From the NCBI RefSeq assembly GCF_017873215.1, contig NZ_JAGGKA010000001.1, forward strand, positions 248,001 to 312,000: DNA of 64,000 nucleotides, written 5' to 3'. Below are positions 18,311 through 27,278 of the stretch, piece after piece. The notes under the pieces were generated by a model. That model was not told the DNA's origin. It worked only from the letters and a program-made list of their open reading frames with translations, and searched no databases. The position numbers and the translations under genes are program-made. The DNA comes from Clostridium tetanomorphum. Lineage in GTDB: Bacteria > Bacillota > Clostridia > Clostridiales > Clostridiaceae. The first letter of the stretch is position 1, and every line of letters starts with the position of its first letter.

Positions 18311-18361
18311 TTAATCTACTAAATCAATAGCATCCACAGGACATTATTGACAAGCTCATTC
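18311..18361 (-). pseudogene. Ferredoxin C-terminal remnant
   Basis: Immediately downstream of hcp the minus strand reads KE-stop-ACQ-stop-CPVDAIDLVD-stop: the terminal cluster motif (CPVDAI) of a 4Fe-4S ferredoxin broken by TGA and TAA. Nothing else of the gene is recognisable. Confidence 0.6.
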
Positions 18362-18372
18362 TTTCAATTAAT

Positions 18373-20025
18373 TTATTTTAAAATAGTTTTTAAGTCATTT
18401 TCTGGGTTCGATATAGGGGTTATATTAAATTTATCAACTAATATTTGAAGTACATTTGGTGATATAAAAGCTGGTAGTGATGGCCCTAAATGAATGTCCT
18501 TAATCCCTAAGGATAACAGTGATAATAAAATACATACAGCTTTTTGTTCATACCAAGATAGTATTAAAGATAATGGCAAATCATTGACTCCACAATTGAA
18601 AGCTTCAGAAAGGGCTAAAGCTATTTTAATAGCTGAATAAGCATCATTACATTGACCTACATCTAATAGTCTAGGAAGTCCATTAATAGTTCCAAAATCT
18701 TTTTTGTTAAATCTAAATTTACCACAAGCGAGAGTAAGAATAATAGTATCCTTTGGAGCTAAATCAGCAAATTCAGTATAATAGTTTCTACCAGGTTTAG
18801 CACCATCACAACCACCAATCAAGAAAAAATGTTTAATAGATCCATTTTTAACTGCTTCTATAATTTTATCTGCATGACTTAATGTAGCATGGTGACCAAA
18901 ACCTACTAAAATTTTCTTTTCATCTTCATCTGTATTCCAACCACCAAGTTCTAAAGCCTTATTTATAATAGGAGTGAAATCTTTTAGTCCATTTTTTTCT
19001 TCTATATATTGTATATCAGGCCAACCAACCATTCCACTTGTAAATATTCTATCTTTATATGAGTCTAATGGTTTTTGTATGCAATTTGTAGTCATAAGAA
19101 TACATCCCGGTATTTGAGAAAATTCTTTTTGTTGATCTTGCCAAGCGCCTCCATAGTTCCCCATTAAATGTTTATATTTCTTTAATTCTGGATAACCATG
19201 AGATGGAAGCATTTCACCATGAGTATAAACATTTATTCCTTTTCCTTCTGTTTGCTCTAATAGTTGTTTTATATCCTTTAAATCATGACCAGATACTATA
19301 ATAAATGGTCCTTTTTTCTTTGTTATTAATACTTCTGTAGGTTCAGGGTTTCCATAAGATAAGGTGTTAGCCTTATCAAGTAATTCCATACATTTTAAAT
19401 TAACTTGTCCTAATTCTATATTAATTCCTATTAAATCTTCAGATGTTAAATTATTATTTATTATAGAAGCTAAGGCTTTATAGAAAAAGTTATTAACATT
19501 ATCATCACTATAACCTAGTACATAAGCATGGTGAGCATAAGCCCCCATTCCTTTTAATCCATATATTATCATTTCTCTTAATGAGCGAATGTCTTCATTT
19601 AAAGATTTGTCCCATAAAATACTAGCCTCTTCTGCATCCTTTAACATATGTTCTTTTTTTTCTGGCAGGATATATAATGCCTCTTTTGTAATTGGGACTT
19701 CAATTGCACCTGCTAAGTTTTTTAACTCATTTTTAATTTCTTGGGATTTTCTTAAATAACATAGGAATCTTTCTGAATCAAAATTTACATTTGTAAGAGT
19801 TGAAAAAATGGCATCCATTACAAAACTATGAATTCTATTTTCTATTTTAAGACCTTTTTTTAGTAATTCATTTCCGTAAAATCCAATACCTTTTAATTGA
19901 TATACTAACAAGTCTTGTAGGGCGGCAACATCAGCATCTTTACCACAGACACCAGCTTTTGTACAGCCTTTTCCACCTAAGGTTTGTTCACATTGATAAC
20001 AGAACATACTAGTACAGGTTGTCAT
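18373..20025 (-). CDS. hcp: Hybrid-cluster protein (hydroxylamine reductase)
   Basis: 550 residues from ATG 20025; AGGGGG lies 7 bases upstream and this start gives the usual family beginning (MTTCTSMFCYQC). The N-terminal cluster ligands follow Cx2Cx8Cx5C (CYQCEQT..CTKAGVC), the spacing of anaerobe-type Hcp. Hybrid-cluster motifs are present: TTNCIQKP, IGGCDGAKPGRNYYTE and CGKFRFN, then LDVGQCNDAYSA. Hcp reduces NO or hydroxylamine and protects against nitrosative stress. It follows a ferredoxin-like gene on the same strand and lies near a divergent Crp/Fnr-type regulator, as in known HcpR regulons. Confidence 0.95.
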   Translation of the reverse strand: MTTCTSMFCYQCEQTLGGKGCTKAGVCGKDADVAALQDLLVYQLKGIGFYGNELLKKGLKIENRIHSFVMDAIFSTLTNVNFDSERFLCYLRKSQEIKNELKNLAGAIEVPITKEALYILPEKKEHMLKDAEEASILWDKSLNEDIRSLREMIIYGLKGMGAYAHHAYVLGYSDDNVNNFFYKALASIINNNLTSEDLIGINIELGQVNLKCMELLDKANTLSYGNPEPTEVLITKKKGPFIIVSGHDLKDIKQLLEQTEGKGINVYTHGEMLPSHGYPELKKYKHLMGNYGGAWQDQQKEFSQIPGCILMTTNCIQKPLDSYKDRIFTSGMVGWPDIQYIEEKNGLKDFTPIINKALELGGWNTDEDEKKILVGFGHHATLSHADKIIEAVKNGSIKHFFLIGGCDGAKPGRNYYTEFADLAPKDTIILTLACGKFRFNKKDFGTINGLPRLLDVGQCNDAYSAIKIALALSEAFNCGVNDLPLSLILSWYEQKAVCILLSLLSLGIKDIHLGPSLPAFISPNVLQILVDKFNITPISNPENDLKTILK

Positions 20026-20052
20026 TTCCATTCCCCCTATGATTAAAAAATT

Positions 20053-20094
20053 ATTCAGATAAAAATTATCCATATATGATAAATTTATCTGAAT
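20053..20094 (-). promoter_or_regulatory. Hairpin in the hcp leader
   Basis: Perfect 11-bp inverted repeat (ATTCAGATAAA at 20053-20063, complement at 20084-20094) with additional inner pairing. On the minus strand it is followed by AATTTTTTAA and then the hcp ribosome site, so it is either the terminator of the upstream gene or a leader attenuator. Confidence 0.55.
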
Positions 20095-20156
20095 TTTTAA
20101 AATATTGCTATAATATATTATACTACATTTTAATACAAATTTAAATAATTATTTTG

Positions 20157-20882
20157 TTAAATAATGTTACCGTCTGTTGATATAATAACTTCTTTGTAAG
20201 GAATAATAGTTTGAGATTTTAGCATAGCATGTTTTACAGCATTAACTATTCCACCACAACAAGGCACTTCCATTCTTATTACTGTAATGCTTTTAATATT
20301 ATTTAATTTAAGTATTTCAGCAAGTTTTTCTTCATAATAGTTATTATCATCTAGCTTTGGACACCCTATTACAGTTATATGATCTTTTATAAAATCTCTA
20401 TGAAAATTAGCATAAGCATATGCAGTACAATCAGCTGCGACAAGTAAATTAGCTTCTTTTAAATAAGGAGCTTTAGTATTAATTAAATTTAACTGAACAG
20501 GCCATTGTCTTAATTCTGATTCATTATTTGTACAACAGGTGGATTCATTTTTAGATACAACTGCTTTTTTTAATGGTGTTCTTTGAATTAATTTAGCTGC
20601 AGTTCCAGGACATCCACAAGGTAAAGGCTGATCATTAGATTTTATTTCCATCATTTTCTTTTGTACTAATTCTTCATTGTAATCTTTAGCTTCTCTTTCT
20701 ATCATTTTAATGGCACCTGTTGGACATTCAGGAAGACAATCACCTAAACCGTCACAATATTCGTCACTTAGAAGTTTGGCTTTACCATTTATCATTTCTA
20801 TAGCACCTTCATGGCAAGCCTTAGCACATAGTCCACATCCGTTACATTTTTCTTCATCTATATGAATTATTTTTCTTATCAT
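20157..20882 (-). CDS. Ferredoxin-domain protein associated with hcp
   Basis: 241 residues. N-terminal two-cluster ferredoxin domain (CNGCGLCAKAC, about 13-23, and CDGLGDCLPEC, about 43-53), then a Cys-rich linker (CGCPG, and CC near 117), and a C-terminal domain with ADCTAYAYANF, IGCPKLDD and PCCGGIV that could hold a further cluster. Similar proteins are found next to hcp or rubredoxin genes in clostridia; an electron-donor role for Hcp is inferred. ATG start with AGGAGGTTAT. A class II-type operator lies upstream. Confidence 0.8.
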   Translation of the reverse strand: MIRKIIHIDEEKCNGCGLCAKACHEGAIEMINGKAKLLSDEYCDGLGDCLPECPTGAIKMIEREAKDYNEELVQKKMMEIKSNDQPLPCGCPGTAAKLIQRTPLKKAVVSKNESTCCTNNESELRQWPVQLNLINTKAPYLKEANLLVAADCTAYAYANFHRDFIKDHITVIGCPKLDDNNYYEEKLAEILKLNNIKSITVIRMEVPCCGGIVNAVKHAMLKSQTIIPYKEVIISTDGNII

Positions 20883-20926
20883 AATTTATAACCTCCTAAA
20901 CTAGTATACATTGATTTTATAAATTT

Positions 20927-20968
20927 ATTATATTAGAATTACATATATAAGTCGGTAACAAAGGTTAC
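20927..20968 (-). promoter_or_regulatory. Promoter of ferredoxin-hcp unit with Crp/Fnr-type palindrome
   Basis: Minus-strand TATAAT at 20927-20932 has no good -35; instead GTAAC-AAAG-GTTAC (20955-20968) is centred about 41 bp upstream of the expected start point, the classic class II activator position. The palindrome matches, from memory, the clostridial HcpR motif GTAACnnnnGTTAC. Confidence 0.7.
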
Positions 20969-21000
20969 AAGTCTATATTATTAAATTTAGGAGGATTTAT

Positions 21001-21690
21001 ATGGAAGATATATCATATAAAATATTGGATTCTTTAAAAAAGTCATCCATATTTAAAGGCATAGAGAAAAAAGAAATAATATCATCAATTAAGAATACTG
21101 TATATAGATTAGTCTATTACGGGAAAGGTGAAACTGTAGCTATAGAAGAGGACTTATGTAATAGTATTGGAATAGTAGTAGAAGGAAAAGTAGAAGTTCA
21201 AAAAATTTTTGCTTCAGGAAAGACTGTAACAATAAATAGGTTAGAATCAGGAGATACGTTTGGAGAGGTAATTATATTTTCAGATGCCAAAAAGTACCCA
21301 GCTACAATTATTGCCGCAAGTAAAGCTACAATAATATTTATATCAAAGGAAGATATGCTTAAGCTATGTAGTTTAAATACCAGTGTTTTAAACAATTTTA
21401 TGGGACTTTTATCAAATAAAATACTTATGTTAAATAAAAAAGTTAAAACTTTATCTTATCAAAATATAAGACAAAAACTTTGTAATTATCTTTTAGAAGA
21501 AAGTAAAAAACAAAATAGTTTTATATTAAAGATGAGTGTGTCAAGAAAAGAAATGGCAGAGCAATTAGGAATACCACGACCTTCTCTTTCTAGAGAAATG
21601 ATAAATATGAAAGAAGAAGGACTTATAGAATTTGAAAAAAATATAATAAGAATATTGGATGAAGAAGCTTTAGAAACAGAATTATTATAA
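21001..21690 (+). CDS. Crp/Fnr-family regulator, probably HcpR-type
   Basis: 229 residues: cyclic-nucleotide-binding-like effector domain (about 15-140, with SGDTFGEVIIFSD) and a C-terminal winged helix (about 150-225) whose recognition segment is SRKEMAEQLGIPRPSLSREM. No FNR-type four-cysteine motif is seen. Its divergent position relative to the ferredoxin-hcp unit and the shared intergenic palindrome GTAACnnnnGTTAC suggest it is HcpR-like and activates hcp under nitrosative stress. ATG start with AGGAGG. Confidence 0.82.
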   Translation: MEDISYKILDSLKKSSIFKGIEKKEIISSIKNTVYRLVYYGKGETVAIEEDLCNSIGIVVEGKVEVQKIFASGKTVTINRLESGDTFGEVIIFSDAKKYPATIIAASKATIIFISKEDMLKLCSLNTSVLNNFMGLLSNKILMLNKKVKTLSYQNIRQKLCNYLLEESKKQNSFILKMSVSRKEMAEQLGIPRPSLSREMINMKEEGLIEFEKNIIRILDEEALETELL

Positions 21691-21729
21691 TTAGCATATT
21701 ATAAATAATGTAAGAAAGTAGGTAGGAGT

Positions 21730-22308
21730 ATGAAAAAAATTTTTAAAATGATAGTAATTATATTTTTATCAGGAGCAATTATAACTTTAATATTAGGAAC
21801 TAGCATTTATAAATTTGGAAAAAACTCTAAAGCAGAAAAATCAGATTGTGTAATAATATTAGGATGTAGTGTATACGGAGAAACACCTAGTCCCTTTTTA
21901 CAATGGAGAGTTGAGGAAGGGTATAGACTATTTAAGGAAGGATATGCAAATTATATAATAGTATCAGGTGGTAAGGGACCAGGAGAAGATATTTCTGAAG
22001 GAGAGGCTATGAAGAGATATCTTTTAAAGAAAGGAGTTAAAGAAGAGTATATAATAAAGGAAGATGAATCTAAAAACACAATGGAGAATTTAAAAAATTC
22101 TAAAATGATAATGGACAAGAAGGGATTTAAAAAAGCAATTGTAGTATCTAATAGCTATCATTTAAAAAGAGCTTCATTAATGGCTAAAAAATTAGGAATA
22201 GATTCAAGTTTTTCAGGTGTTTATGTAAATACTTATAAATCCCATGAAAGGATTGGTTTTATAAGGGAAATTCCTGCATTATTTAAATTTTATATTTTAG
22301 GCAAATAA
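21730..22308 (+). CDS. YdcF/SanA-like DUF218 membrane protein
   Basis: 192 residues: one N-terminal membrane anchor (about 5-25), then a DUF218 domain with SDCVIILGCSVYG, SPFLQWRVEEGY, NYIIVSGGKGPGED, and VVSNSYHLKRASLMAKKLG. Members (SanA, ElyC, YdcF) affect cell-envelope integrity; the biochemical activity is not settled. 39 bp after the Crp-type gene on the same strand with a modest AGGTAGGAG site, so co-transcription is possible. Confidence 0.85.
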   Translation: MKKIFKMIVIIFLSGAIITLILGTSIYKFGKNSKAEKSDCVIILGCSVYGETPSPFLQWRVEEGYRLFKEGYANYIIVSGGKGPGEDISEGEAMKRYLLKKGVKEEYIIKEDESKNTMENLKNSKMIMDKKGFKKAIVVSNSYHLKRASLMAKKLGIDSSFSGVYVNTYKSHERIGFIREIPALFKFYILGK

Positions 22309-22403
22309 TTTTAATTTATACGAATTTTATAATTATTAGAAGGAAAAATTCAGAAAATATAGAATAATAATTAAATAGACTAATTTAATTGGAGGGATAA
22401 ATC

Positions 22404-22649
22404 ATGGGGAAACTTTATTACTGCAGTGAATGCAAAAGAGTTTTAAAAGATAATGAGAAATGTGAATATTGTAATGCAGAAAGTATAAAAGAATTAAATT
22501 ACGGTACACCTGTAAATGTAATAGGAAGTAAATTAAAAGGAAAAGTACTTAAAATAAAGGATAATATGGTTAGACTTATAATAAGAGATGAAAACAATAG
22601 TAAATTTATAAAGGAATATGAATTAGAAAAGTTAAGAAAAATTTTATAA
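22404..22649 (+). CDS. Small zinc-ribbon protein, function unknown
   Basis: 81 residues. The first half has two Cys pairs, CSEC (8-11) and CEYC (20-23), fitting a zinc ribbon; the second half (GTPVNVIGSKLKGKVLKI) looks like a small beta-barrel. Good ribosome site (GGAGG) and ATG. Not a family I can name; possibly a nucleic-acid-binding protein. Confidence 0.65.
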   Translation: MGKLYYCSECKRVLKDNEKCEYCNAESIKELNYGTPVNVIGSKLKGKVLKIKDNMVRLIIRDENNSKFIKEYELEKLRKIL

Positions 22650-22661
22650 AATATAAGTAAG

Positions 22662-22690
22662 AAGGAAGGCATAATGGGGAAGCCTTCCTT
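22662..22690. terminator. Hairpin between convergent genes
   Basis: AAGGAAGGC / GCCTTCCTT perfect 9-bp stem, no U-run on either side, so a weak terminator at best. Confidence 0.45.
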
Positions 22691-22708
22691 GCTACTCTCT
22701 TAAAATTA

Positions 22709-23377
22709 TTATTTATAATCTTTAGCTTTAAAAGGAATTAACTGTTTAAGTACTTGAAAGGAGGTTAAATTGAATTTTATAGTTTTAGTTTCATTATTTT
22801 CAGTGTATTCTAAAACTGTTCTTGCCATATTTTCATCTTCATAATATGAATTAATGCAATCTAAATTAATTTTATAAGGGCCTAAATAAACAAAAAGTTT
22901 ATCAAGCAAGTAAAGCTTATCATCTTGTATCCAAGCAAAGAATTCTCTGTATTCAGGAAGTTTTCCTTTATTTAATAGCTTTTTATATTTTTCAGCAGAT
23001 TTTTGAAAACCTTTAAGATAATTATTTACAAAAAATTTTCCTTTCTCTTTTAAAAATTTTAATAGGCCGTCATTATAATAAAGGTTTTGGCCTTGCTTTA
23101 TGTTATTTAAAGCATAAAAAAAAGATTTTCTTACTTTCGGCTGCTCATTAAGACAATTAATTAAAGAAATTTTTTTATAATTAAATAAATATGGTAGGTC
23201 AAAATTTTCTAACTCTTTTTTTATAGACTGATCTAAATATTCATTTCCATTTATGTACCATATAAATTTAGCATCACTAGGAAGAAAACATTCTTCCATT
23301 TCTTCTGAGAATTTATCTATAAGTTGTGAAATTTCTTTTATGGTATTGTCATCTACTTTTTTGTTTAATAAAAACAT
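22709..23377 (-). CDS. Hypothetical protein
   Basis: 222 residues from ATG 23377, which has AGGAGTG about 6-7 bases upstream; the longer reading adds a hydrophobic stretch with no ribosome site. Soluble, charged, no recognised motif. Segments such as LYLLDKLFVYLGPYKINLDC and TFRQ-less charged helices give no family clue. Monocistronic and convergent with the zinc-ribbon gene. Confidence 0.6.
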   Translation of the reverse strand: MFLLNKKVDDNTIKEISQLIDKFSEEMEECFLPSDAKFIWYINGNEYLDQSIKKELENFDLPYLFNYKKISLINCLNEQPKVRKSFFYALNNIKQGQNLYYNDGLLKFLKEKGKFFVNNYLKGFQKSAEKYKKLLNKGKLPEYREFFAWIQDDKLYLLDKLFVYLGPYKINLDCINSYYEDENMARTVLEYTENNETKTIKFNLTSFQVLKQLIPFKAKDYK

Positions 23378-23484
23378 AAAATCACTCCTAAATATAATTT
23401 GCCAATATTCACTTAAAATTATTATATACAATTTTAACATAAAGAATTTAATCAGTGAACAAATAGTTTTAATGGAGGAAATAT

Positions 23485-23589
23485 ACGAATAATATTTAAA
23501 AGTTTTAGCATATATTTAGTTACAAATACGAACGATTATATAATTATTTTCAATAATATATTGATTTATTCAGATTGTTATGTTACCAT
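23485..23589 (+). promoter_or_regulatory. pur operon promoter with PurBox-like sites
   Basis: ACGAAT (23485-23490) and ACGAAC (23528-23533, in AATACGAACGATTAT) lie 43 bp apart; TTGATT (23561-23566) follows the second by 33 bp, then 17 bp to TACCAT (23584-23589). The NCS2 permease promoter has the same spacing. Confidence 0.65.
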
Positions 23590-23632
23590 GAAGGTGTAAA
23601 CAATATTAAATATATTTTGGAGGTATTATTTT

Positions 23633-24112
23633 ATGAAGGTGGCAATAATTTTTGGTAGTAAATCTGATAGTGAAATTATGAAAGGAGCCGCCAAAGCTTT
23701 AAAAGAATTCAACATAGAGTACAAGGCTTTTATCCTTTCAGCTCATAGAGTACCTGAAGAGTTAGAGAAAACTATAGAAAAACTTGAAAAGGAAGATTTT
23801 CAATGCATAATAGCAGGAGCTGGGCTTGCTGCACATTTACCAGGAGTAATAGCTTCAAAAACAATTCTTCCAGTTATTGGGGTGCCTATAAATGCGGCTT
23901 TAAATGGATTAGATTCGCTTTTATCCATTGTTCAGATGCCAAAATCAATTCCAGTAGCTACGGTAGGAATAAATAATAGTTATAATGCAGGAATGTTAGC
24001 TATAGAAATGCTTTCTATAAAGTATCCTAATATAAGAGAAAAATTGATTGAATATAGAAAAACTATGAAGAAAAATTTTATTGAAGAAAATGAAAAAGGA
24101 GTGGATTTATAA
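23633..24112 (+). CDS. purE: N5-carboxyaminoimidazole ribonucleotide mutase
   Basis: 159 residues, class I PurE. Signature segments: [10 protein letters not shown] (about 7-16), SAHRVPEEL (about 40-48) and [14 protein letters not shown] (about 65-78). Converts N5-CAIR to CAIR in purine synthesis. No purK is adjacent in this window. First gene of the operon; GGAGG site upstream, and the stop overlaps the purC start (TAATG). Confidence 0.95.
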   Translation: MKVAIIFGSKSDSEIMKGAAKALKEFNIEYKAFILSAHRVPEELEKTIEKLEKEDFQCIIAGAGLAAHLPGVIASKTILPVIGVPINAALNGLDSLLSIVQMPKSIPVATVGINNSYNAGMLAIEMLSIKYPNIREKLIEYRKTMKKNFIEENEKGVDL

Positions 24113-24822
24113 TGGAAAAAAGAGAAATGATTTATGAAGGAAAAGCAAAGAAAGTTTATTCAACAGAGGATAAGGACAGAGTAGTTATATATTACAAAGA
24201 TGATGCTACAGCATTTAACGGAGTTAAAAAAGGACAAATAGAAGATAAAGGTGCATTAAATAATGCAATTACTTCTAGTTTATTTACATTACTTGAGCAA
24301 AATGGAATAAAAACTCACTTTGAAAAAAAATTAAGTGAAAGAGAACAGCTATGTAAGAAAGTGGAAATAATTCCATTAGAAGTTATAGTAAGAAATATTG
24401 CAGCAGGAAGCATGAGTAAAAGATTGGGAATTGAGGAAGGATATGAATTAAAAACTACTGTATTTGAAACATCATATAAAAATGATGATTTAGGAGATCC
24501 ACTTATTAACGATTATCATGCAGTAGCTATAGGATTAACTACTTTTGAAGAATTAAAGGAAATGTATTCTATTGCTGCCAAAATAAATGATATATTAAAA
24601 GAATTTTTTATGAAACAAAATATAAAATTAATAGATTTTAAATTAGAGTTTGGAAGATTTAATGGTGAAGTATTACTTGCAGATGAAATATCTCCAGATA
24701 CTTGTAGATTTTGGGATGCTAAAACTAACGAAAAGTTAGATAAAGATAGATTCAGAAGAGATTTAGGAAATGTAAAAGAAGCCTATATTGAAATATTAAA
24801 TAGAATAAATGAAGGAAAGTAA
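24112..24822 (+). CDS. purC: SAICAR synthetase
   Basis: 236 residues, standard bacterial Pur[10 protein letters not shown] (about 7-15), [15 protein letters not shown] (about 92-106), [10 protein letters not shown] and [13 protein letters not shown] (about 192-204). Ligates aspartate to CAIR. Translationally coupled to purE (TAATG). A second, divergent purC lies at 42.6 kb. Confidence 0.95.
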   Translation: MEKREMIYEGKAKKVYSTEDKDRVVIYYKDDATAFNGVKKGQIEDKGALNNAITSSLFTLLEQNGIKTHFEKKLSEREQLCKKVEIIPLEVIVRNIAAGSMSKRLGIEEGYELKTTVFETSYKNDDLGDPLINDYHAVAIGLTTFEELKEMYSIAAKINDILKEFFMKQNIKLIDFKLEFGRFNGEVLLADEISPDTCRFWDAKTNEKLDKDRFRRDLGNVKEAYIEILNRINEGK

Positions 24823-24824
24823 TT

Positions 24825-26243
24825 ATGAGAAAAGAGATATTTGATATTGAAGCAGACAAATTTAAAGAAGAATGCGGAGTTTTTGGAATCTTTTCTGGAG
24901 AAAAATCACAGGTAGGAGCTATTACTTATTATGGATTATATGCATTACAGCATAGAGGACAGGAAAGTGCAGGTATAGTAGCATCTAATGGAAAAGAACT
25001 TATTTGTCATAAAGATATGGGACTCGTAAGTGATGTTTTTAATACTGAAGTACTAAATAATCTTGAAGGTGTAGGGGCTATAGGCCATGTTAGATATTCT
25101 ACTACAGGAAGTAGCCAGAAGAATAATGCTCAGCCAATTGTAGGAAAATATAAATTAGGATCTATAGCTATTGCGCATAATGGAAATTTGATAAATGCTG
25201 ATGTGATAAGAGAACTATTAGAAGACGGTGGAACTATATTTCAAACTTCTATTGATACGGAAGTTATATTAAATCTTATTTCTAGAGGAGCCAAAAAGGG
25301 AATAGAAAATGCAGTGGTAGACGCAATACAAGCTATAAAAGGTTCCTATGCCATAGTTATTCTTACAGAAGACAAACTTATAGGAGTAAGAGATCCTAAT
25401 GGAATAAGACCATTATGTATAGGAAAATTAGGAGATAGCTATATTTTATGCTCAGAAAGTTGTGCTTTAGATACTGTTGGTGGAGAGTTCATAAGAGATG
25501 TGGAGCCTGGAGAAATAGTTATTGTAGATAAAGAAGGAATAAGAAGCATAAACTTTGCGGAAAGAACTAAAACTCAAACTTGTTCTTTTGAATATATATA
25601 CTTTGCAAGGCCAGACAGTACTATAGATAAAATAAATGTTTATCAATCTAGAGTTAGAGCAGGGGAAGAATTATATAAGGAACATCCTGTAGAAGGAGAT
25701 ATTGTCATTGGAGTACCAGATTCAGGAATACCCGCTGCAATAGGATATTCTAAAGCTTCAGGAATTCCTTATGGAACAGGTTTTATTAAAAATAAATATG
25801 TTGGAAGAACATTTATTTCCCCAACACAAGAAATGAGAGAAAAAGCTCTTTGGGTAAAACTAAATCCATTAAAGGCCAACATAGAAGGTAAAAGAGTAAT
25901 AATTATAGATGATTCTATTGTAAGGGGAACTACTAGTAAAAGACTTGTTGAGATTTTACGAAAAGCAGGAGCTAAAGAAATTCATTTTAGAATAGCTTCC
26001 CCTATAGTAAAATTCCCTTGTTATTTTGGTATAGATACTCCGTATAGAAATGAACTACTTGGATCTAATATGACAGTGGAAGAAATGAAAGATATGATAG
26101 GGGCAGATAGTTTAGGATATATAAGCATAGACGGATTATTGAAAGCTTTAGATAAAGATAGAGGATTTTGTTTAGGATGTTTTTGTGGAGAATATCCTAT
26201 ATCTGCACCAATAGAAGCTCCAAAAGAAAGATTAGAAAAATAG
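24825..26243 (+). CDS. purF: Amidophosphoribosyltransferase
   Basis: 472 residues. A short propeptide precedes Cys17, the N-terminal nucleophile of the glutaminase domain (CGVFGIF). The PRPP-binding motif is VIIIDDSIVRGTTSKR (about 355-370). The C-terminal cysteines (FPCYFG and CLGCFCGEYP) are those of the Fe-S-containing, Bacillus-type enzyme. Catalyses the first committed step of purine synthesis. Starts 2 bp after purC. Confidence 0.95.
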   Translation: MRKEIFDIEADKFKEECGVFGIFSGEKSQVGAITYYGLYALQHRGQESAGIVASNGKELICHKDMGLVSDVFNTEVLNNLEGVGAIGHVRYSTTGSSQKNNAQPIVGKYKLGSIAIAHNGNLINADVIRELLEDGGTIFQTSIDTEVILNLISRGAKKGIENAVVDAIQAIKGSYAIVILTEDKLIGVRDPNGIRPLCIGKLGDSYILCSESCALDTVGGEFIRDVEPGEIVIVDKEGIRSINFAERTKTQTCSFEYIYFARPDSTIDKINVYQSRVRAGEELYKEHPVEGDIVIGVPDSGIPAAIGYSKASGIPYGTGFIKNKYVGRTFISPTQEMREKALWVKLNPLKANIEGKRVIIIDDSIVRGTTSKRLVEILRKAGAKEIHFRIASPIVKFPCYFGIDTPYRNELLGSNMTVEEMKDMIGADSLGYISIDGLLKALDKDRGFCLGCFCGEYPISAPIEAPKERLEK

Positions 26244-26260
26244 TTTGAAAGGAGTCTATT

Positions 26261-27256
26261 ATGATTAGTTACAAGGATTCGGGAGTTAATATAGAAGAAG
26301 GTTACAAGTCTGTGAAATTAATGAAGGAATATACAAATAAAACATTAACACCTTCAGTATTAAATGGAATAGGAAGTTTTGCAGGGATGTACGAATTAGG
26401 ACATTATGACAATCCTATATTAGTATCAGGTACTGATGGAGTAGGAACAAAACTTAAAATTGCTTTTAAAATGAATAAGTATGATACTATTGGAATTGAC
26501 TGTGTTGCTATGTGTGTAAATGATATTTTATGTCATGGAGCTAAGCCATTATTTTTCCTTGATTATATAGCCTGTGGAAAACTTAATGGTGAAACAGCAG
26601 CGGAAATAGTAAAGGGAGTAAGTGAAGGCTGCATTCAAGCAGGTTGTTCTTTAATAGGGGGAGAAACAGCAGAAATGCCAGGTTTTTATAGTGAAGGGGA
26701 ATATGATATAGCAGGCTTTGCTGTAGGAGTAGTAGAGAAGGATAAAATAGTTGATGGAAGTAGCATTAAAAATGGAGACAGTTTAATTGGTATTGCTTCA
26801 TCAGGTATTCATAGTAATGGATACTCTCTAGTTAGAAAATTAATACAAGATTTAAGTATAGATCTTAATGGCAAAAATATGGGGGAAGTGCTACTTACTC
26901 CAACAAAAATATATGTAAAACCAGTATTGGAGTTGTTGAAAAAGTTTAACATTAAGGGTATGGCTCATATAACTGGAGGAGGTTTTTATGAAAATATACC
27001 TAGAATGTTTAGAGATAATTTAAATGCAGTAATAGATAAAAATAGTTTTCCTATGCCAGATATCTTTAGATATATGCAAGATCAGGGATTGGATGAAAAG
27101 GAAATGTTTAATACCTTTAATATGGGTATAGGATTTGTATTGTGTGTAAATAAAGAAGATGAAGAAGAAGTTATAAAAGCATTAATAGAAATAGGAGAAA
27201 GAGCTTATAAAATAGGGCATATAGAAGATGGTGCAGGTAAGGTAGTTATTCAATAG
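26261..27256 (+). CDS. purM: AIR synthetase (FGAM cyclo-ligase)
   Basis: 331 residues with YKDSGVNIEEGY at the N-terminus, VSGTDGVGTKL (about 46-56), CVNDILCHGAKPLFFLDY (about 84-101), IGGETAEMPGFY and AHITGGGFYENIPRM. Converts FGAM to AIR. 17 bp after purF, GAAAGGAG site. Confidence 0.95.
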   Translation: MISYKDSGVNIEEGYKSVKLMKEYTNKTLTPSVLNGIGSFAGMYELGHYDNPILVSGTDGVGTKLKIAFKMNKYDTIGIDCVAMCVNDILCHGAKPLFFLDYIACGKLNGETAAEIVKGVSEGCIQAGCSLIGGETAEMPGFYSEGEYDIAGFAVGVVEKDKIVDGSSIKNGDSLIGIASSGIHSNGYSLVRKLIQDLSIDLNGKNMGEVLLTPTKIYVKPVLELLKKFNIKGMAHITGGGFYENIPRMFRDNLNAVIDKNSFPMPDIFRYMQDQGLDEKEMFNTFNMGIGFVLCVNKEDEEEVIKALIEIGERAYKIGHIEDGAGKVVIQ

Positions 27257-27278
27257 ATAGTATAGGGGGGCACATTTA

